Assembly (NCBI GenBank): GCA_025464025.1
Contig: JAODBP010000192.1
Span: 1-25,552 of the forward strand
DNA length: 25,552 nt
Direction: 5' to 3'
Source of the DNA: Actinomycetes bacterium
Lineage (GTDB): Bacteria; Actinomycetota; Acidimicrobiia; Acidimicrobiales; CADCSY01
Both the position numbers and the translations under genes were made by a program. This document shows, piece by piece, positions 14,689 to 23,526 of this stretch (within the stretch, counting starts at the first letter, position 1; each line of letters starts with the position of its first letter). The notes beneath the pieces are model-generated. The model saw nothing but the letters and a program-made list of their open reading frames with translations. It did not search any database and was not told where the DNA came from.

Positions 14689-15159
14689 CTACCGGCGATG
14701 GCGCGGCAGACCGTCGGGCACGAGGCCCGGACGGTGACCCGTCGCCTGCTCCAACCGGTCGAGCAGGCTTCGCAGCAGGTCGTCGAGCGTGGCACGCTCG
14801 GCCGTGTCCAGCCCGGCCAGCACCTCGTCGTAGTGGGCGCCCACCTCGGCCGAGGTGCGCTCCGATGCCCGCCGACCCTTGGCCGTGAGCTCGACGAGGA
14901 GGGAGCGACGGTCATCGGGGTCGGCCCGCCGGCGGACGAGGCCCGCGTCCTCCAGCCGGCGCAGCGTCTTGGTCAGGCCGCCGGGCGACTGGATGACCAG
15001 CACCTGGAGACGGGTGGGGCTGAGCACGGGCCCGACCCGGGTGAGCATCCCGAGCACCGCCGCCTCCGACGCCGTCATCCCCGACGCCGCCGCCCTCGCC
15101 TCGATGGCGACGGTGTTCAGCCGGGACAGTCGGCTCAGGCGGTCCTCGAGAGAAGTCAC
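14689..15159 (-). CDS. MarR-family transcriptional regulator
   Basis: The 156-aa product is a winged-helix MarR regulator: helices MTASEAAVLGMLTRVGPVLS, the recognition region SPTRLQVLVIQSPGGLTKTL, the wing RLEDAGLVRRRADPDDRRSL and LVELTAKGRRASER, followed by C-terminal dimerisation helices. The start is GTG 15159, probably leaderless because a TAGTAT box lies 6 bases upstream. It is divergent from the TauD-type dioxygenase gene with only 37 bases between, so it likely represses that gene and itself. It also lies only 10 bases upstream of the GlmS-like gene, so marR transcription may run into the cell-wall operon. The ligand is unknown. Confidence 0.92.
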   Translation of the reverse strand: MTSLEDRLSRLSRLNTVAIEARAAASGMTASEAAVLGMLTRVGPVLSPTRLQVLVIQSPGGLTKTLRRLEDAGLVRRRADPDDRRSLLVELTAKGRRASERTSAEVGAHYDEVLAGLDTAERATLDDLLRSLLDRLEQATGHRPGLVPDGLPRHRR

Positions 15160-15160
15160 G

Positions 15161-15186
15161 CTGGCATACTATTTGCTGGCGTAGTA
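15161..15186. promoter_or_regulatory. marR-tauD intergenic operator region
   Basis: The inverted pair TACTA (15167-15171) and TAGTA (15182-15186) frames a 20-bp site of the size MarR dimers bind. A direct repeat also runs through it: CTGGCATACTA and CTGGCGTAGTA, 15 bases apart. The minus-strand TAGTAT (15171-15166) can serve as -10 for marR. Binding here would block both divergent promoters. Confidence 0.55.
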
Positions 15187-15196
15187 AAAGGTGGAC

Positions 15197-16015
15197 ATGG
15201 AGATCACCAAGCTCAACGGGGCGCTGGGCGCGGTCATCGAGGGCCTGCACCTCGAGACCATCGACGACGCCGGGTTCAAGGACCTCGCCAACGCCCTGCT
15301 CGAGCACCACGTCGTCTTCCTCCGCGACCAGCACCTCAGCGAGGAGGGCCACCGCGCGCTCGCCCGCCGGTTCGGCACGCCGTCGGTCTTCCCGGTCTCC
15401 GCCCACCTCGGCAGCACCGAGATCCTCGGCTTCATCGAGGACACCGCCGAGCGTCCACCCAAGGCCGACGGCTGGCACACCGACATCACGTGGATCGACG
15501 CCCCGCCCCAGGTCGCCATCCTCTGCGCCCTCGACAGCCCGCCTCACGGCGGCGACACGATGTGGGCCGACCTCCACGGCGCCTGGGACCGCCTGTCGCC
15601 CACCCTGCAGGCCGCCCTCGAGCCCCTCCAGGTCCGACACTCCCAGGGCGACGGCTTCTGGGCTGCCGTCGGCCAGACGTTCAGCCCGGAGCAACTGGCC
15701 GACCTCAAGGCGACCTTCCCCGGCGCCCAGCACCCGCTCGTGCGCACCCACCCGATTACCGGCCGCAAGGCGCTGTTCGTCGCCGGCGGCTTCATGCAGT
15801 CGATCGTCGGCATGCACCCGGACGAGAGCGAGCTGCTCCTCGGTTGGCTCAAGGCCCGCATCGAGGACCCCAACCTCCAGGTGCGGTGGCACTGGCACAC
15901 CGGCGACGTGGCCATCTGGGACGAGCGCTGCACGAACCACCGTGCCCTCGCCGACCACTGGCCCCAGCACCGCCTCATGCGGCGCTGCACCGTCGACGGT
16001 GAGGTGCCGGTCTAG
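15197..16015 (+). CDS. TauD/TfdA-family Fe(II)/2-oxoglutarate dioxygenase
   Basis: The 272-aa protein belongs to the TauD/TfdA dioxygenases, which hydroxylate substrates such as taurine, alkylsulfates or aryloxyacids with 2-oxoglutarate. The iron ligands are visible as His94 and Asp96 in GWHTDITWI and His248 in WDERCTNHRAL, and the 2-oxoglutarate-binding Arg as Arg259 in HWPQHRLMRR. Length is normal. ATG 15197 is preferred because AAAGGTGG lies just upstream; GTG 15191 would add two residues. The gene is divergent from marR, which probably controls it. The natural substrate cannot be told from sequence; no transporter or sulfur gene lies nearby, so a taurine role is not supported by context. 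Confidence 0.93.
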   Translation: MEITKLNGALGAVIEGLHLETIDDAGFKDLANALLEHHVVFLRDQHLSEEGHRALARRFGTPSVFPVSAHLGSTEILGFIEDTAERPPKADGWHTDITWIDAPPQVAILCALDSPPHGGDTMWADLHGAWDRLSPTLQAALEPLQVRHSQGDGFWAAVGQTFSPEQLADLKATFPGAQHPLVRTHPITGRKALFVAGGFMQSIVGMHPDESELLLGWLKARIEDPNLQVRWHWHTGDVAIWDERCTNHRALADHWPQHRLMRRCTVDGEVPV

Positions 16016-16016
16016 G

Positions 16017-16072
16017 CCGTCGTCCCGGAGGTCACGGCCCGACGAGCACTCCGGAGGCGAGCGGGACGACGG
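16017..16072. terminator. Inverted repeat between tauD-like gene and chemoreceptor gene
   Basis: CCGTCGTCCCG (16017-16027) and CGGGACGACGG (16062-16072) are perfect 11-bp complements with a 34-base loop, in the convergent junction two bases after the dioxygenase stop and extending into the last codons of the chemoreceptor. It could act as a bidirectional terminator. No U-tract is present. Confidence 0.35.
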
Positions 16073-18083
16073 ACGACGGCACCGGCACCGGCACCGGCCG
16101 ATGACCGGCCGCCACCGTGAACTGCCCGACCAGGCGCTGCAGCTCGTCCGCCATCCGGGCGAGGTCGCGGGCGGCGGTGAGGGTGCTCGACGCGCCCGAC
16201 GAGGTCTCACGCGCCGCATCGGCGACGCCCCCGATGTTGCCGGCGATCTCTTGGGCGCCGGAGGCGGCGTCCGCCGCCCCCCGGCTGATCTCGTTGGTCG
16301 TCGCCGTCTGCTCCTCCACCGCCGAGGCGATGGTGGTCTGGATCTCGTTGATGCGGCCGATGATGTCGGTGATCTCGACGATGGCCGCGGCCGCAGCCTC
16401 GGCATCGCCTTGGATCGCGGCGACGCGGCCCGAGATGTCCTCGGTGGCCTCGGCGGTCTGCTTCGCCAGCTCCTTGACCTCGTTGGCCACGACGGCGAAC
16501 CCCTTGCCGGCCTCGCCGGCGCGAGCGGCCTCGATGGTGGCGTTGAGGGCGAGGAGGTTGGTCTGCTCGGCGATCGACGTGATCACCTTCACGACCTCGC
16601 CCACCTGCGCCGAGGACTGCCCGAGCTTGGCGACGGTCTCGGTCGTGCTCTCCGCCGCGGCGACGGCCTCACCGGCGACGCGGCTGGCGTCGGTCGCCGA
16701 GCCGGCGATCTCGCGGATCGACGCCCCCATCTCCTCGGCCGCCGCCGCCATCGTGGCCACGTTGGCCGAGACGTGCTCGGCTGCGCCGGACGCCGCGGTG
16801 GCCTGGCCCGACGTCTCCTCCGAGGTCGAGCCGAGCTGCTGGGCCACGGCCGAGAGCTCCTCCGACGAGCTCGCCAGGTTCGTGGCGGTCGAGCCGATGG
16901 CGACGATCGTCTGCTGGATCTTCTCGACGAAGCGGTTGAAGGCGAGGGCCAGCATGCCGGCCTCGTCGGACCGGGAGTCGTCGGCCCGCTGGGTGAGATC
17001 CCCGTCGCCGTCGGCGATCTCACGCATCCGATCGCGGAGGCGCACGATGGGCCGAGCGATCGAGCCGCCGACGGCGAAGGCGCAGCCAGCGGCCACGAGG
17101 ATGGCGATGATGGTCAGGAGCAGCGTCAGCGAGCGCAGGTCACGGGCGCCGGCGAACACGCGGCTCGTGGGAGCGTGCACGGCGAGGGCCCACGTGTCCC
17201 GGGCGCCGATCGGCACCGCGACGACGACCTCGAGGGTGCGACCACCGAGGTGCCGGTCGTCGACCTCGCGGCGCTGGGCACGGCCGGTGCGGATGGCTTC
17301 GGCCGCCAGCCGCGCCGTGCCCCGATCCGCCGGGTGCGCCACGCGGCTCGCCACCGGGTGGGCAACGACGGCGCCCGTCGTGCTGAGGAGGCTGGCGTAG
17401 CCGGAGCCGTAGGGCTTGATCGAGCCGACGGCAGCCTGGAGCGTGTCGAGGGTGATGTCGACGCCAGCCACGGCGACGGTCCGCCCGCCGACCACGACGG
17501 GCACGGCCGCGGAGGTCATGAGCACCTGCTTGCCGTCGATCTCGTACTGGTACGGGTCCAGCACCTTCTCGACGCCGCTGTCGCGGGCCAGGAGGTAGTA
17601 GTCGCCGGCGCCGGGGGTCTCGTAGTCGACGAGGGGGGCGTAGGAGATCGTCCCGCCACTGCGGTACCAGTAGGGGATGTACCGGCCCGACTCGTCGGTG
17701 CTCTTGCTCCCCGCCAGTTCGGCGTCCCGCCCGTCGTAGGCGTTCGGCTCCCAGGCCGTCCACACGCCAAGGTAGTTCGGGTGGTCGGCGAGCAGCCTCT
17801 GCATGGCCGCGTCGGCGGCGTCCCGGTCGGGGTGACCCGACTCGACGTTCGAGCGCAGCACGGAGGCGAGGTCCCGGGCCGTCCTCAGGCCATCGGCCAC
17901 GGTGTGGTCGACCTCGGCCGTCGATCGGCCGGCCAGCTCCTCGGCGTAGTCGTAGGCCTGGCTCCGGGCGAGGTCGTTCGTCCGGCTGGACACCACGAGC
18001 AGCAGACCGCCCAGCGTGACGGAGAAGATCAGGACGATCCCGACGACGAGCTTCGCCCGGATGGAGAACGTAGGGAGGCGCAC
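16032..18083 (-). CDS. Methyl-accepting chemotaxis protein (dCache-HAMP-MA)
   Basis: The 683-aa chemoreceptor has a first membrane helix (about residues 11-31), an extracytoplasmic sensor of the double-Cache type (about 35-310, with [29 protein letters not shown] and [11 protein letters not shown]), a second membrane helix (318-339), a HAMP domain (340-395) and a long signalling coiled coil whose hairpin tip reads [20 protein letters not shown] (about 508-527), the CheA/CheW contact. It ends in a Pro-Val tail ([10 protein letters not shown]) encoded by a short CACCGG-type tandem repeat. The start is GTG 18083. The dCache sensor suggests an amino-acid or organic-acid ligand, but that is inference. 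No other chemotaxis gene is in the window. It follows glmM by 62 bases. Confidence 0.96.
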   Translation of the reverse strand: MRLPTFSIRAKLVVGIVLIFSVTLGGLLLVVSSRTNDLARSQAYDYAEELAGRSTAEVDHTVADGLRTARDLASVLRSNVESGHPDRDAADAAMQRLLADHPNYLGVWTAWEPNAYDGRDAELAGSKSTDESGRYIPYWYRSGGTISYAPLVDYETPGAGDYYLLARDSGVEKVLDPYQYEIDGKQVLMTSAAVPVVVGGRTVAVAGVDITLDTLQAAVGSIKPYGSGYASLLSTTGAVVAHPVASRVAHPADRGTARLAAEAIRTGRAQRREVDDRHLGGRTLEVVVAVPIGARDTWALAVHAPTSRVFAGARDLRSLTLLLTIIAILVAAGCAFAVGGSIARPIVRLRDRMREIADGDGDLTQRADDSRSDEAGMLALAFNRFVEKIQQTIVAIGSTATNLASSSEELSAVAQQLGSTSEETSGQATAASGAAEHVSANVATMAAAAEEMGASIREIAGSATDASRVAGEAVAAAESTTETVAKLGQSSAQVGEVVKVITSIAEQTNLLALNATIEAARAGEAGKGFAVVANEVKELAKQTAEATEDISGRVAAIQGDAEAAAAAIVEITDIIGRINEIQTTIASAVEEQTATTNEISRGAADAASGAQEIAGNIGGVADAARETSSGASSTLTAARDLARMADELQRLVGQFTVAAGHRPVPVPVPSSVVPLASGVLVGP

Positions 18084-18145
18084 GCTGCCCCGTCGGATGG
18101 GCCGGGGACTGATCTGAGCACCGGTCGACCAAATGGATGAACCGT

Positions 18146-19459
18146 CTAGCTGCAGGCGCGCTCGACGGCGGCGACAAGGCGAGCCGTGGCCGACTCGGCC
18201 AGCTCGGCGGTCGGCGCCTCCACCATCACCCGCACCAGCGGCTCGGTGCCGCTCGGCCGGATGAGCACCCGACCGGTCTCACCGAGCGACGCCTCGACGG
18301 CGGCGACCTCCTCGGCGATGGCGAGGCTGACGTCGATGCCTCGCTCGGCCACCCGGACGTTTCGCAGGACCTGGGGCAGCGACGTCATGGCCTGGTCGGC
18401 CAGGTCGGCCAGGCGGGTGCCCGACCGCTTCACCAGGTCGAGCACCTGGATGCCGGTGAGCACGCCGTCGCCGGTGGTGGCCAGGTCGCGGAAGATCACG
18501 TGACCCGACTGCTCGCCACCGAGGGCCAGGTGGCCGGCGTCGAGCGCCTCGAGCACGTAGCGGTCGCCCACGGCCGTCTCGACGACCCCGATCCCCCGCT
18601 CGGCCATGGCCAGGCGGAAGCCGAGGTTCGTCATCACGGTCACGACGACGGTGCGGTCGCGCAGCACGTCGCGCTCGGCCATGTCGATGGCGCAGATGGC
18701 GATGAGGTGATCGCCGTCGATGAGGCGACCGGTGTGGTCGACGGCGAGCACCCGGTCGGCGTCGCCGTCGAACGCCAGGCCGAGGTCGGCGCCCGACGCG
18801 ACCACCTGGGCCTGGAGCCGCTCGGGGTGGGTCGAGCCGCACTCGGCGTTGATGTTCACGCCGTCGGGGTGGGCCGAGAGGATCTCGACCTCGCAGCCGA
18901 GCTGCTCGAGCACGGTTGGCGCCACGTTGCTGGCCGCCCCGTTGGCGCAGTCGATGACGACCATCAGGCCCCGCAGGTCGCGCTCGGCGACCGTGCTCAT
19001 CAGGAACTGCTCGTACCCCTCCTCGGCCCGGAGGCGCCGACGCACCCGACCGACCTCGTCGGTGTCGACGTGGCCGGCGACCATGGCCGCCTCGAGCCGG
19101 GCCTCGACCTCGTCGGGCAGCTTGGTGCCCCCGGCAGCGAACAGCTTGATGCCGTTGTCCTGGTAGGGGTTGTGCGAGGCCGAGATCATCGCCGCCGGCA
19201 CGCCCTCGTGGGCCGAGTGCCAGGCCAGGCCGGGCGTGGGAAGCACGCCGAGCAGCTCGACCTCGACGCCCTCGGCGGCCAGGCCGGCGGCCAGGGCGGC
19301 CTCCAGCCACGAGCCCGACAGGCGGGTGTCGCGGGCGACGAGGAAGCGGCGGCCGCCGAGCACGGTGGCCGCGGCGCGCCCGAGCCGGAGCGCGAGCTCG
19401 GCGGTGAGCTCCGTCCCGGCGACGCCCCGAAGGCCGTCGGTCCCGAACTTGAGCGTCAC
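18146..19459 (-). CDS. glmM: Phosphoglucosamine mutase
   Basis: GlmM converts glucosamine-6-phosphate to glucosamine-1-phosphate for UDP-GlcNAc and peptidoglycan. The 437-aa protein (slightly short of the usual 445) starts [20 protein letters not shown], has the catalytic serine in [17 protein letters not shown] (Ser95), the Mg-binding loop [11 protein letters not shown] (about 230-240), the substrate loop [10 protein letters not shown] and the phosphate-binding [11 protein letters not shown] (401-411). The start is GTG 19459. It lies 23 bases after rpsI, giving the conserved actinobacterial rplM-rpsI-glmM order. The GlmS-like enzyme that would supply its substrate is encoded nearby in the same direction. 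Confidence 0.97.
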   Translation of the reverse strand: MTLKFGTDGLRGVAGTELTAELALRLGRAAATVLGGRRFLVARDTRLSGSWLEAALAAGLAAEGVEVELLGVLPTPGLAWHSAHEGVPAAMISASHNPYQDNGIKLFAAGGTKLPDEVEARLEAAMVAGHVDTDEVGRVRRRLRAEEGYEQFLMSTVAERDLRGLMVVIDCANGAASNVAPTVLEQLGCEVEILSAHPDGVNINAECGSTHPERLQAQVVASGADLGLAFDGDADRVLAVDHTGRLIDGDHLIAICAIDMAERDVLRDRTVVVTVMTNLGFRLAMAERGIGVVETAVGDRYVLEALDAGHLALGGEQSGHVIFRDLATTGDGVLTGIQVLDLVKRSGTRLADLADQAMTSLPQVLRNVRVAERGIDVSLAIAEEVAAVEASLGETGRVLIRPSGTEPLVRVMVEAPTAELAESATARLVAAVERACS

Positions 19460-19482
19460 CGCCGAGTCGTCGTTGCTTCGGA

Positions 19483-19878
19483 CTAGCGCTTCGAGTACTG
19501 CGGGGCCTTGCGGGCCTTCTTGAGGCCGTACTTCTTCGACTCCTTCTCACGGGCGTCGCGCGTGAGGAAGCCGGCCTTCTTGAGCACGCCGCGCAGCTCG
19601 GGGTCGAGCTCGATGAGGCTCCGGGCGATGCCGAGGCGCAGGGCGCCGGCCTGACCGGTGATGCCGCCGCCGTGCATCGTGACGTCGACATCGTAGGTCT
19701 CGGAGAGCTCGGTGAGCCGCAGCGGCTCGGTGAGGATCATCCGGTGCGTGTCGTTCGGGAAGTAGTTCTCGAGCGCACGCTTGTTGATCGTGATGACCCC
19801 GGTGCCGGGGCGCAGGCGCACGCGGGCGACGGCGCCCTTGCGGCGTCCGGTGGTCTGGGTGAGGGGCTTGTCGGCCAC
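19483..19878 (-). CDS. rpsI: 30S ribosomal protein S9
   Basis: The 131-aa S9 protein binds 16S rRNA in the 30S head; its C-terminal tail reaches the P site. Visible features are [48 protein letters not shown] and the terminal RKAPQYSKR, with the invariant SKR end that contacts P-site tRNA. The start is GTG 19878, preceded by AGGAG at a suitable distance; the frame is open upstream but overlaps rplM. It follows rplM by 16 bases in the same operon. Confidence 0.97.
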   Translation of the reverse strand: MADKPLTQTTGRRKGAVARVRLRPGTGVITINKRALENYFPNDTHRMILTEPLRLTELSETYDVDVTMHGGGITGQAGALRLGIARSLIELDPELRGVLKKAGFLTRDAREKESKKYGLKKARKAPQYSKR

Positions 19879-19894
19879 GGAGATACTCCTCGGA

Positions 19895-20344
19895 TCAGGC
19901 CGTGCGGCGCGCCGACGGGATGTCGAACGCGACGGGGGCCTGGGCGGAATGCGGGTGGTTCGGGCCGGCGTAGACCTTGAGCTTGCGCAGCATGGAGCGG
20001 CCGAGCGCCGTCTTCGGGACCATGCCCTTGACGGCCTTGCGGACGACCTCTTCCGGCTTCTTGGCCATGAGGTCGCCGTACTTCGTCTCGCGCAGGCCAC
20101 CGGGGTAGCCGGTGTGGCGGTAGGCGATCTTCTGGTCGAGCTTGTTCGCCGTGAGCACGACCTTGTCGGCGTTCACGATGATCACGAAGTCGCCCGTGTC
20201 CATGTGCGGCGCGTAGATCGGCTTGTGCTTGCCGCGCAGCAGGTTGGCGACCTCGGTCGACAGGCGGCCGAGGACCATGCCCTCGGCGTCGATGACGTGC
20301 CAGGTCCGATCGATGTCGTTGGGGGTGGGGCTGAACGTGCGCAC
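19895..20344 (-). CDS. rplM: 50S ribosomal protein L13
   Basis: L13 is an early 50S assembly protein. The 149-aa product has [60 protein letters not shown] and [20 protein letters not shown], all standard L13 blocks. The start is GTG 20344 ([15 protein letters not shown]), since the open frame upstream has no promoter-proximal support and runs antisense through ilvA. It is first in the rplM-rpsI-glmM operon, about 55 bases downstream of a good promoter. The S9/L13 pairing is conserved across bacteria. Confidence 0.97.
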   Translation of the reverse strand: MRTFSPTPNDIDRTWHVIDAEGMVLGRLSTEVANLLRGKHKPIYAPHMDTGDFVIIVNADKVVLTANKLDQKIAYRHTGYPGGLRETKYGDLMAKKPEEVVRKAVKGMVPKTALGRSMLRKLKVYAGPNHPHSAQAPVAFDIPSARRTA

Positions 20345-20398
20345 GGCTCTACTCTCGAATCGCGACAAGGAGTCGACCCGTTCCCGGGCCGGCGTACG

Positions 20399-20428
20399 AG
20401 TGTAGGGGGGATCCCCCACTCCAGGCAA
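20399..20428 (-). promoter_or_regulatory. Predicted rplM operon promoter
   Basis: On the minus strand, TTGCCT (20428-20423) and TACACT (20404-20399) are 18 bases apart. The spacer contains the 12-bp palindrome GGGGGATCCCCC (20406-20417). The leader to the GTG at 20344 is about 48 bases. The palindrome could be an operator or only part of the spacer. Confidence 0.6.
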
Positions 20429-20452
20429 TCGGCCCCCTATACGGTCATCCCT

Positions 20453-21646
20453 GTGATCGACCGGACTGACGTCGAGGATGCGGCGATCCGGGTCGCATCG
20501 GTCATCCGGCCCACGCCGGTGCACTCCGCCCACGCCATCTCCAAGGTGGTCGGGCGACCGGTGCTGCTGAAGCCCGAGCACCGCCAGCGGACCGGCTCGT
20601 TCAAGATCCGGGGCGCCTACAACCGCATCAGCCGGCTCGACCCGGCGACCACCCCGGCCGTGGTGGCGGCGTCGGCCGGCAACCACGCCCAGGGCGTCGC
20701 CCTGGCCGCCGCCCGCACCGGCATCCCCTCCACGATCTTCATGCCGGCCAGCGTCTCGCTGCCCAAGCTCCAGGCCACCCAGGACTACGGCGCCGCCGTC
20801 GTGCTGGTGGAGGGCACCGTCGACGACGCCATCGCCGCCGCCCTGGCCCACGCCGAGGCCACCGGTGCGGTGTGGGTGCCGCCGTTCGACGACCCGCTGA
20901 TCATCGCCGGGCAGGGCACCGTCGGCCTGGAGATCGCCGCCGAGGCGCCCGAGGCCGGCTGCGTGCTCGTGCCCGTCGGTGGCGGGGGCCTGCTGGCCGG
21001 CGTGGCCGTGGCCCTGGCCGGCACCGGCATCCGCGTCATCGGCGTCGAGCCCCGCGGCTCGGCGGTCATGCGGGCCTCGCTCGACGCCGGCCACGTCGTG
21101 ACGCTCGAGTCGGTGGCCACGATGGCCGACGGCGTCGCCGTGAAGGCGTGCTCGCCCCTCACCTTCGAGCACGCGGCCGCGCTGGTCGACGACATCGTCA
21201 CCGTCTCCGAGGAGGACATCAGTCGGGCCGTGCTGCTCCTCTCGGAGCGGGCCAAGGCGGTGGTGGAGCCGGCCGGGGCCGTCGGCCTGGCCGCGCTCCT
21301 CGCCGGCGTGGTGCCGGGCGACGACCCCGCCGTCGCCGTGCTCTCGGGCGGCAACGTCGACCCCATGCTGCTCACCCGCCTCGTCGAGCACGGCCTCACC
21401 GCGGCCGGGCGCTACCTCGTCCTCCACGTGGTGCTGGCCGACCGCCCCGGCCAGCTCGCCGACCTCAGCCGCACCATCGCCGACCTCCGGGCCAACGTGC
21501 TCCAGATCGAGCACCACCGAGAGGGCGTCGGCCTCGCCCTCGGCGACGCCCAGGTCCGCCTCACCCTCGAGGCCCGCGACCGCGAACACGGCGACCAGCT
21601 CATCGAGGCCCTGCGAGCCGCCGGCTTCACGGTCAGCCGGGCGTAG
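20453..21646 (+). CDS. ilvA: Threonine ammonia-lyase with C-terminal ACT domain
   Basis: The PLP enzyme deaminates threonine to 2-oxobutanoate, the entry to isoleucine synthesis. The 397-aa product has the PLP lysine in [13 protein letters not shown] (Lys54), [13 protein letters not shown], the phosphate-binding loop [12 protein letters not shown] (about 177-188), and a C-terminal ACT-like regulatory domain (about 325-397: [20 protein letters not shown]). The size is that of the shorter (about 400 aa) class rather than the 510-aa enteric IlvA, so a catabolic TdcB-like role is also possible. The start is GTG 20453, with TATACG 9 bases upstream, hence nearly leaderless. It is divergent from rplM and convergent with the reductase-like gene, 7 bases away. 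Confidence 0.94.
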   Translation: MIDRTDVEDAAIRVASVIRPTPVHSAHAISKVVGRPVLLKPEHRQRTGSFKIRGAYNRISRLDPATTPAVVAASAGNHAQGVALAAARTGIPSTIFMPASVSLPKLQATQDYGAAVVLVEGTVDDAIAAALAHAEATGAVWVPPFDDPLIIAGQGTVGLEIAAEAPEAGCVLVPVGGGGLLAGVAVALAGTGIRVIGVEPRGSAVMRASLDAGHVVTLESVATMADGVAVKACSPLTFEHAAALVDDIVTVSEEDISRAVLLLSERAKAVVEPAGAVGLAALLAGVVPGDDPAVAVLSGGNVDPMLLTRLVEHGLTAAGRYLVLHVVLADRPGQLADLSRTIADLRANVLQIEHHREGVGLALGDAQVRLTLEARDREHGDQLIEALRAAGFTVSRA

Positions 21647-21653
21647 GCGCCGC

Positions 21654-22301
21654 TCAGCGCCGCCAGAACAGGTGGTGCACGACCCCGCTGGTCGGGCTGG
21701 GCACGACGTCCAGGTGGTAGCGGTCGAGCAGGTCTTCGGGTCGGTCCCAGAGGCGTTCACCCCGCCCGAGCTCGACGGGCGCCACCGCGACGTGCAACGT
21801 GTCGACCAAGTCGGCGTCGAGGAACTCCCGCACGGTCGCCACACCTCCGCCCAGGCGGACGTCGCCGCCACCGGCGGCATCCTTCGCCTGGCGCAAGGCC
21901 TCCTCGGGCGAGGCGTCGACGAAGTGGAACGTCGTGTCGGACAGCGTGAACGACGGTCGCGGGTGGTGGGTCAGCACGAACACCGGGACGTGGAACGGCG
22001 GCTCGTCGCCCCACCACCCCAACCACTCGTGGTCGTCCCACGGGCCCCGCTGCGGACCGAACTTGTTCCGCCCCATGATCTCGGCGCCGATCCCGCGCGG
22101 CATGTCCCGGGTGAACATGTCGTCGATCCCCCGCGTCCCGCCCGGCCCGTCCCGGTAGACCCAGCTCGCGGTCGAGAACGCCCAGGTCATCAGGTCGGCG
22201 GGGTCGGCGTGCCCGAACGGCCGGTCCAGGGTCTGGCCCTCCCCGGCACCGAACCCGTCCTGCGACACGGCGAAGCACTGCACCTTCAGCATCTGTTCCA
22301 T
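21654..22301 (-). CDS. Dihydrofolate reductase-family protein (RibD C-terminal-like)
   Basis: The 215-aa protein resembles the stand-alone RibD-C/YwjB/YyaP group of DHFR-fold reductases. It shows [20 protein letters not shown] near the N-terminus, [40 protein letters not shown] (the NADPH-binding region) and ELGRGERLW near the C-terminus. The true substrate of this family is mostly unknown; a role in folate or riboflavin synthesis should not be assumed. The start at ATG 22301 is tentative; ATG 22292 (MLKVQCF) and GTG 22337 are alternatives. It lies 55 bases after truA, beyond a small hairpin, and converges with ilvA. Confidence 0.87.
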   Translation of the reverse strand: MEQMLKVQCFAVSQDGFGAGEGQTLDRPFGHADPADLMTWAFSTASWVYRDGPGGTRGIDDMFTRDMPRGIGAEIMGRNKFGPQRGPWDDHEWLGWWGDEPPFHVPVFVLTHHPRPSFTLSDTTFHFVDASPEEALRQAKDAAGGGDVRLGGGVATVREFLDADLVDTLHVAVAPVELGRGERLWDRPEDLLDRYHLDVVPSPTSGVVHHLFWRR

Positions 22302-22312
22302 GCCCGGTGGTC

Positions 22313-22329
22313 GGAGCCGATCCGGCTCC
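22313..22329 (-). terminator. Short hairpin between truA and the reductase-like gene
   Basis: GGAGCCG (22313-22319) and CGGCTCC (22323-22329) form a perfect 7-bp GC-rich stem with a 3-base loop, 28 bases past the truA stop. It may terminate the ribosomal operon or lie in the leader of the next gene. No U-tract is present. Confidence 0.4.
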
Positions 22330-22356
22330 TTCGACACGCGCCGGCGAGAACCTGGG

Positions 22357-23163
22357 TCACGGGTAGACGACCTCCCACAGCACCAACCCGCAGGCCGGGG
22401 CGGGGGCCCCGGCGACGGCCCGGTCCTTGGCCCGGATGATGCCGGCCATCTCGCCGGCCTTCTTCTTGCCCAGGCCCACGTCGACCAGGGTGCCGACGAT
22501 CGAGCGCACCATCTGCTGGCAGAACGCCGTGGCGTCGATGTCGAAGCGGAGGACGCCCTCGCCGAGGTCGTGCCAACGGGCGTCGAGGATGCGCCGCACG
22601 TGCGTCCACGCCACCCCCTCGGGGACCTTGGGCTTGCGGCAGAACGACGTGAAGTCGTGCTCGCCGAAGAGCGGGTCGCAGGCCAGGCGCATGGTGCCCA
22701 GGTCGAGGGGTTTGTCGACGTGCCAGGCGGTGAAGCGCAGGAACGGGTCGGCCACCGGCCGGTTGACGATCGTGTAGCGGTAGCGCCGGGCGATGGCCGA
22801 GTGGCGGGCGTCGAACGTGTCGGGCTCGATCGAGGCCTCCCGCACCACGATGGCCGGCGCGCACATGCGGTTGACCGAGCGCACCAGGGCGTCGAGGTCG
22901 AGCGCCGCCGCTTGGGCGTCGAAGGTGACGACCTGGCCCCAGGCGTGCACGCCGGCGTCGGTGCGGCCGGCGACGGTGATGCGGACCGGGTGGCGCAGGA
23001 CCCGCTCGATCGACGTCATGAGCTGGCCGCCGACCGTCTTCACGCCCGGGTTGGGCGCCACGCCGGCGAAGTCGGTGCCGTCGTAGGCCACCAGCAGCCG
23101 GACGCGCACGAGCGGCCCCTCAGGGCCGCTCGATGCTGCGTCTTCGGGATCGAAGAGGGTCAA
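22357..23163 (-). CDS. truA: tRNA pseudouridine(38-40) synthase TruA
   Basis: TruA makes pseudouridine at positions 38-40 of the tRNA anticodon arm. The frame from TTG 23163 encodes 268 aa with VRLLVAYDGTDFAG, the catalytic Asp69 in VAGRTDAGVHAWGQ, ARRYRYTIVNRP, FFGEHDF-like LFGEHDFTSFCRK and FCQQMVRSIVGTLVDVG. TTG 23163 sits directly after the rplQ stop; GTG 23109 (VRVRLLVAYDG) is the alternative, but a 10-bp hairpin occupies the bases just before it. The family FxGWQ motif is replaced by FAGVAPN. It is the last clear gene of the rpsM-to-truA operon. Confidence 0.95.
   Translation of the reverse strand: MTLFDPEDAASSGPEGPLVRVRLLVAYDGTDFAGVAPNPGVKTVGGQLMTSIERVLRHPVRITVAGRTDAGVHAWGQVVTFDAQAAALDLDALVRSVNRMCAPAIVVREASIEPDTFDARHSAIARRYRYTIVNRPVADPFLRFTAWHVDKPLDLGTMRLACDPLFGEHDFTSFCRKPKVPEGVAWTHVRRILDARWHDLGEGVLRFDIDATAFCQQMVRSIVGTLVDVGLGKKKAGEMAGIIRAKDRAVAGAPAPACGLVLWEVVYP
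23109..23132 (-). other. Perfect 10-bp stem-loop at the truA 5' end
   Basis: CGAGCGGCCC (23109-23118) and GGGCCGCTCG (23123-23132) pair perfectly around a 4-base loop. The stem ends on the first base of the candidate GTG start at 23109. If truA starts at TTG 23163 the hairpin is inside its coding sequence; if at GTG 23109 it would mask the ribosome site or attenuate transcription out of the ribosomal operon. Confidence 0.6.
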
Positions 23164-23517
23164 CTACACCAGTTCGATGCGGGCCATCGGGGCCTTGTCG
23201 CCCTGACGGGGACCGAGCTTCAGGATCCGCGTGTAGCCACCGTTGCGGTCGGCGTAGCGGGGCCCGATGTCGTCGAACAGCTTGTGGGCCATGTCCTTGT
23301 CGCGGATGAAGCCGACGACCTGGCGGTGGTTGTGGACCCCGCCCTTCTTGGCCTTGGTGATGACCTTCTCGACGACGGGGCGGATGGCCTTGGCCTTGGC
23401 CTCGGTCGTCACGATGGCCTCGGCCGCGATCAGCGAGGCGACGAGGTTGCCGAACATCGCCTTCTGGTGGGCGGCCGAGCCGCCGAACCGCTTGCCCTTG
23501 GTGGGGGTACCGAGCAT
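23164..23517 (-). CDS. rplQ: 50S ribosomal protein L17
   Basis: The 117-aa L17 lines the 50S surface near the exit tunnel. It starts [20 protein letters not shown], then [28 protein letters not shown]-like [19 protein letters not shown], and [20 protein letters not shown] followed by RIELV, matching the short L17 form. Start is ATG 23517, 9 bases after rpoA, in the usual rpoA-rplQ-truA order. Confidence 0.97.
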   Translation of the reverse strand: MLGTPTKGKRFGGSAAHQKAMFGNLVASLIAAEAIVTTEAKAKAIRPVVEKVITKAKKGGVHNHRQVVGFIRDKDMAHKLFDDIGPRYADRNGGYTRILKLGPRQGDKAPMARIELV

Positions 23518-23526
23518 GGCTGTCCC

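Noticed and set aside
9519..14888. Plus-strand open frame of 1789 codons
   Set aside because: It is antisense to the CBS, nnr, acpS and GlmS-like genes, which have clear families. Long antisense frames are expected in very GC-rich DNA, and its composition (Gly/Arg/Asp/His-rich, no motif) is typical of a shadow.
16076..16100. CACCGG tandem repeat near the chemoreceptor 3' end
   Set aside because: It is about three copies long, lies within coding sequence and simply encodes a Pro-Val tail; too short to call a functional repeat.
15942..18140. Plus-strand open frame of 732 codons opposite the chemoreceptor
   Set aside because: The minus strand encodes a complete dCache-HAMP-MA receptor; the plus frame has no recognisable domain and is a shadow.
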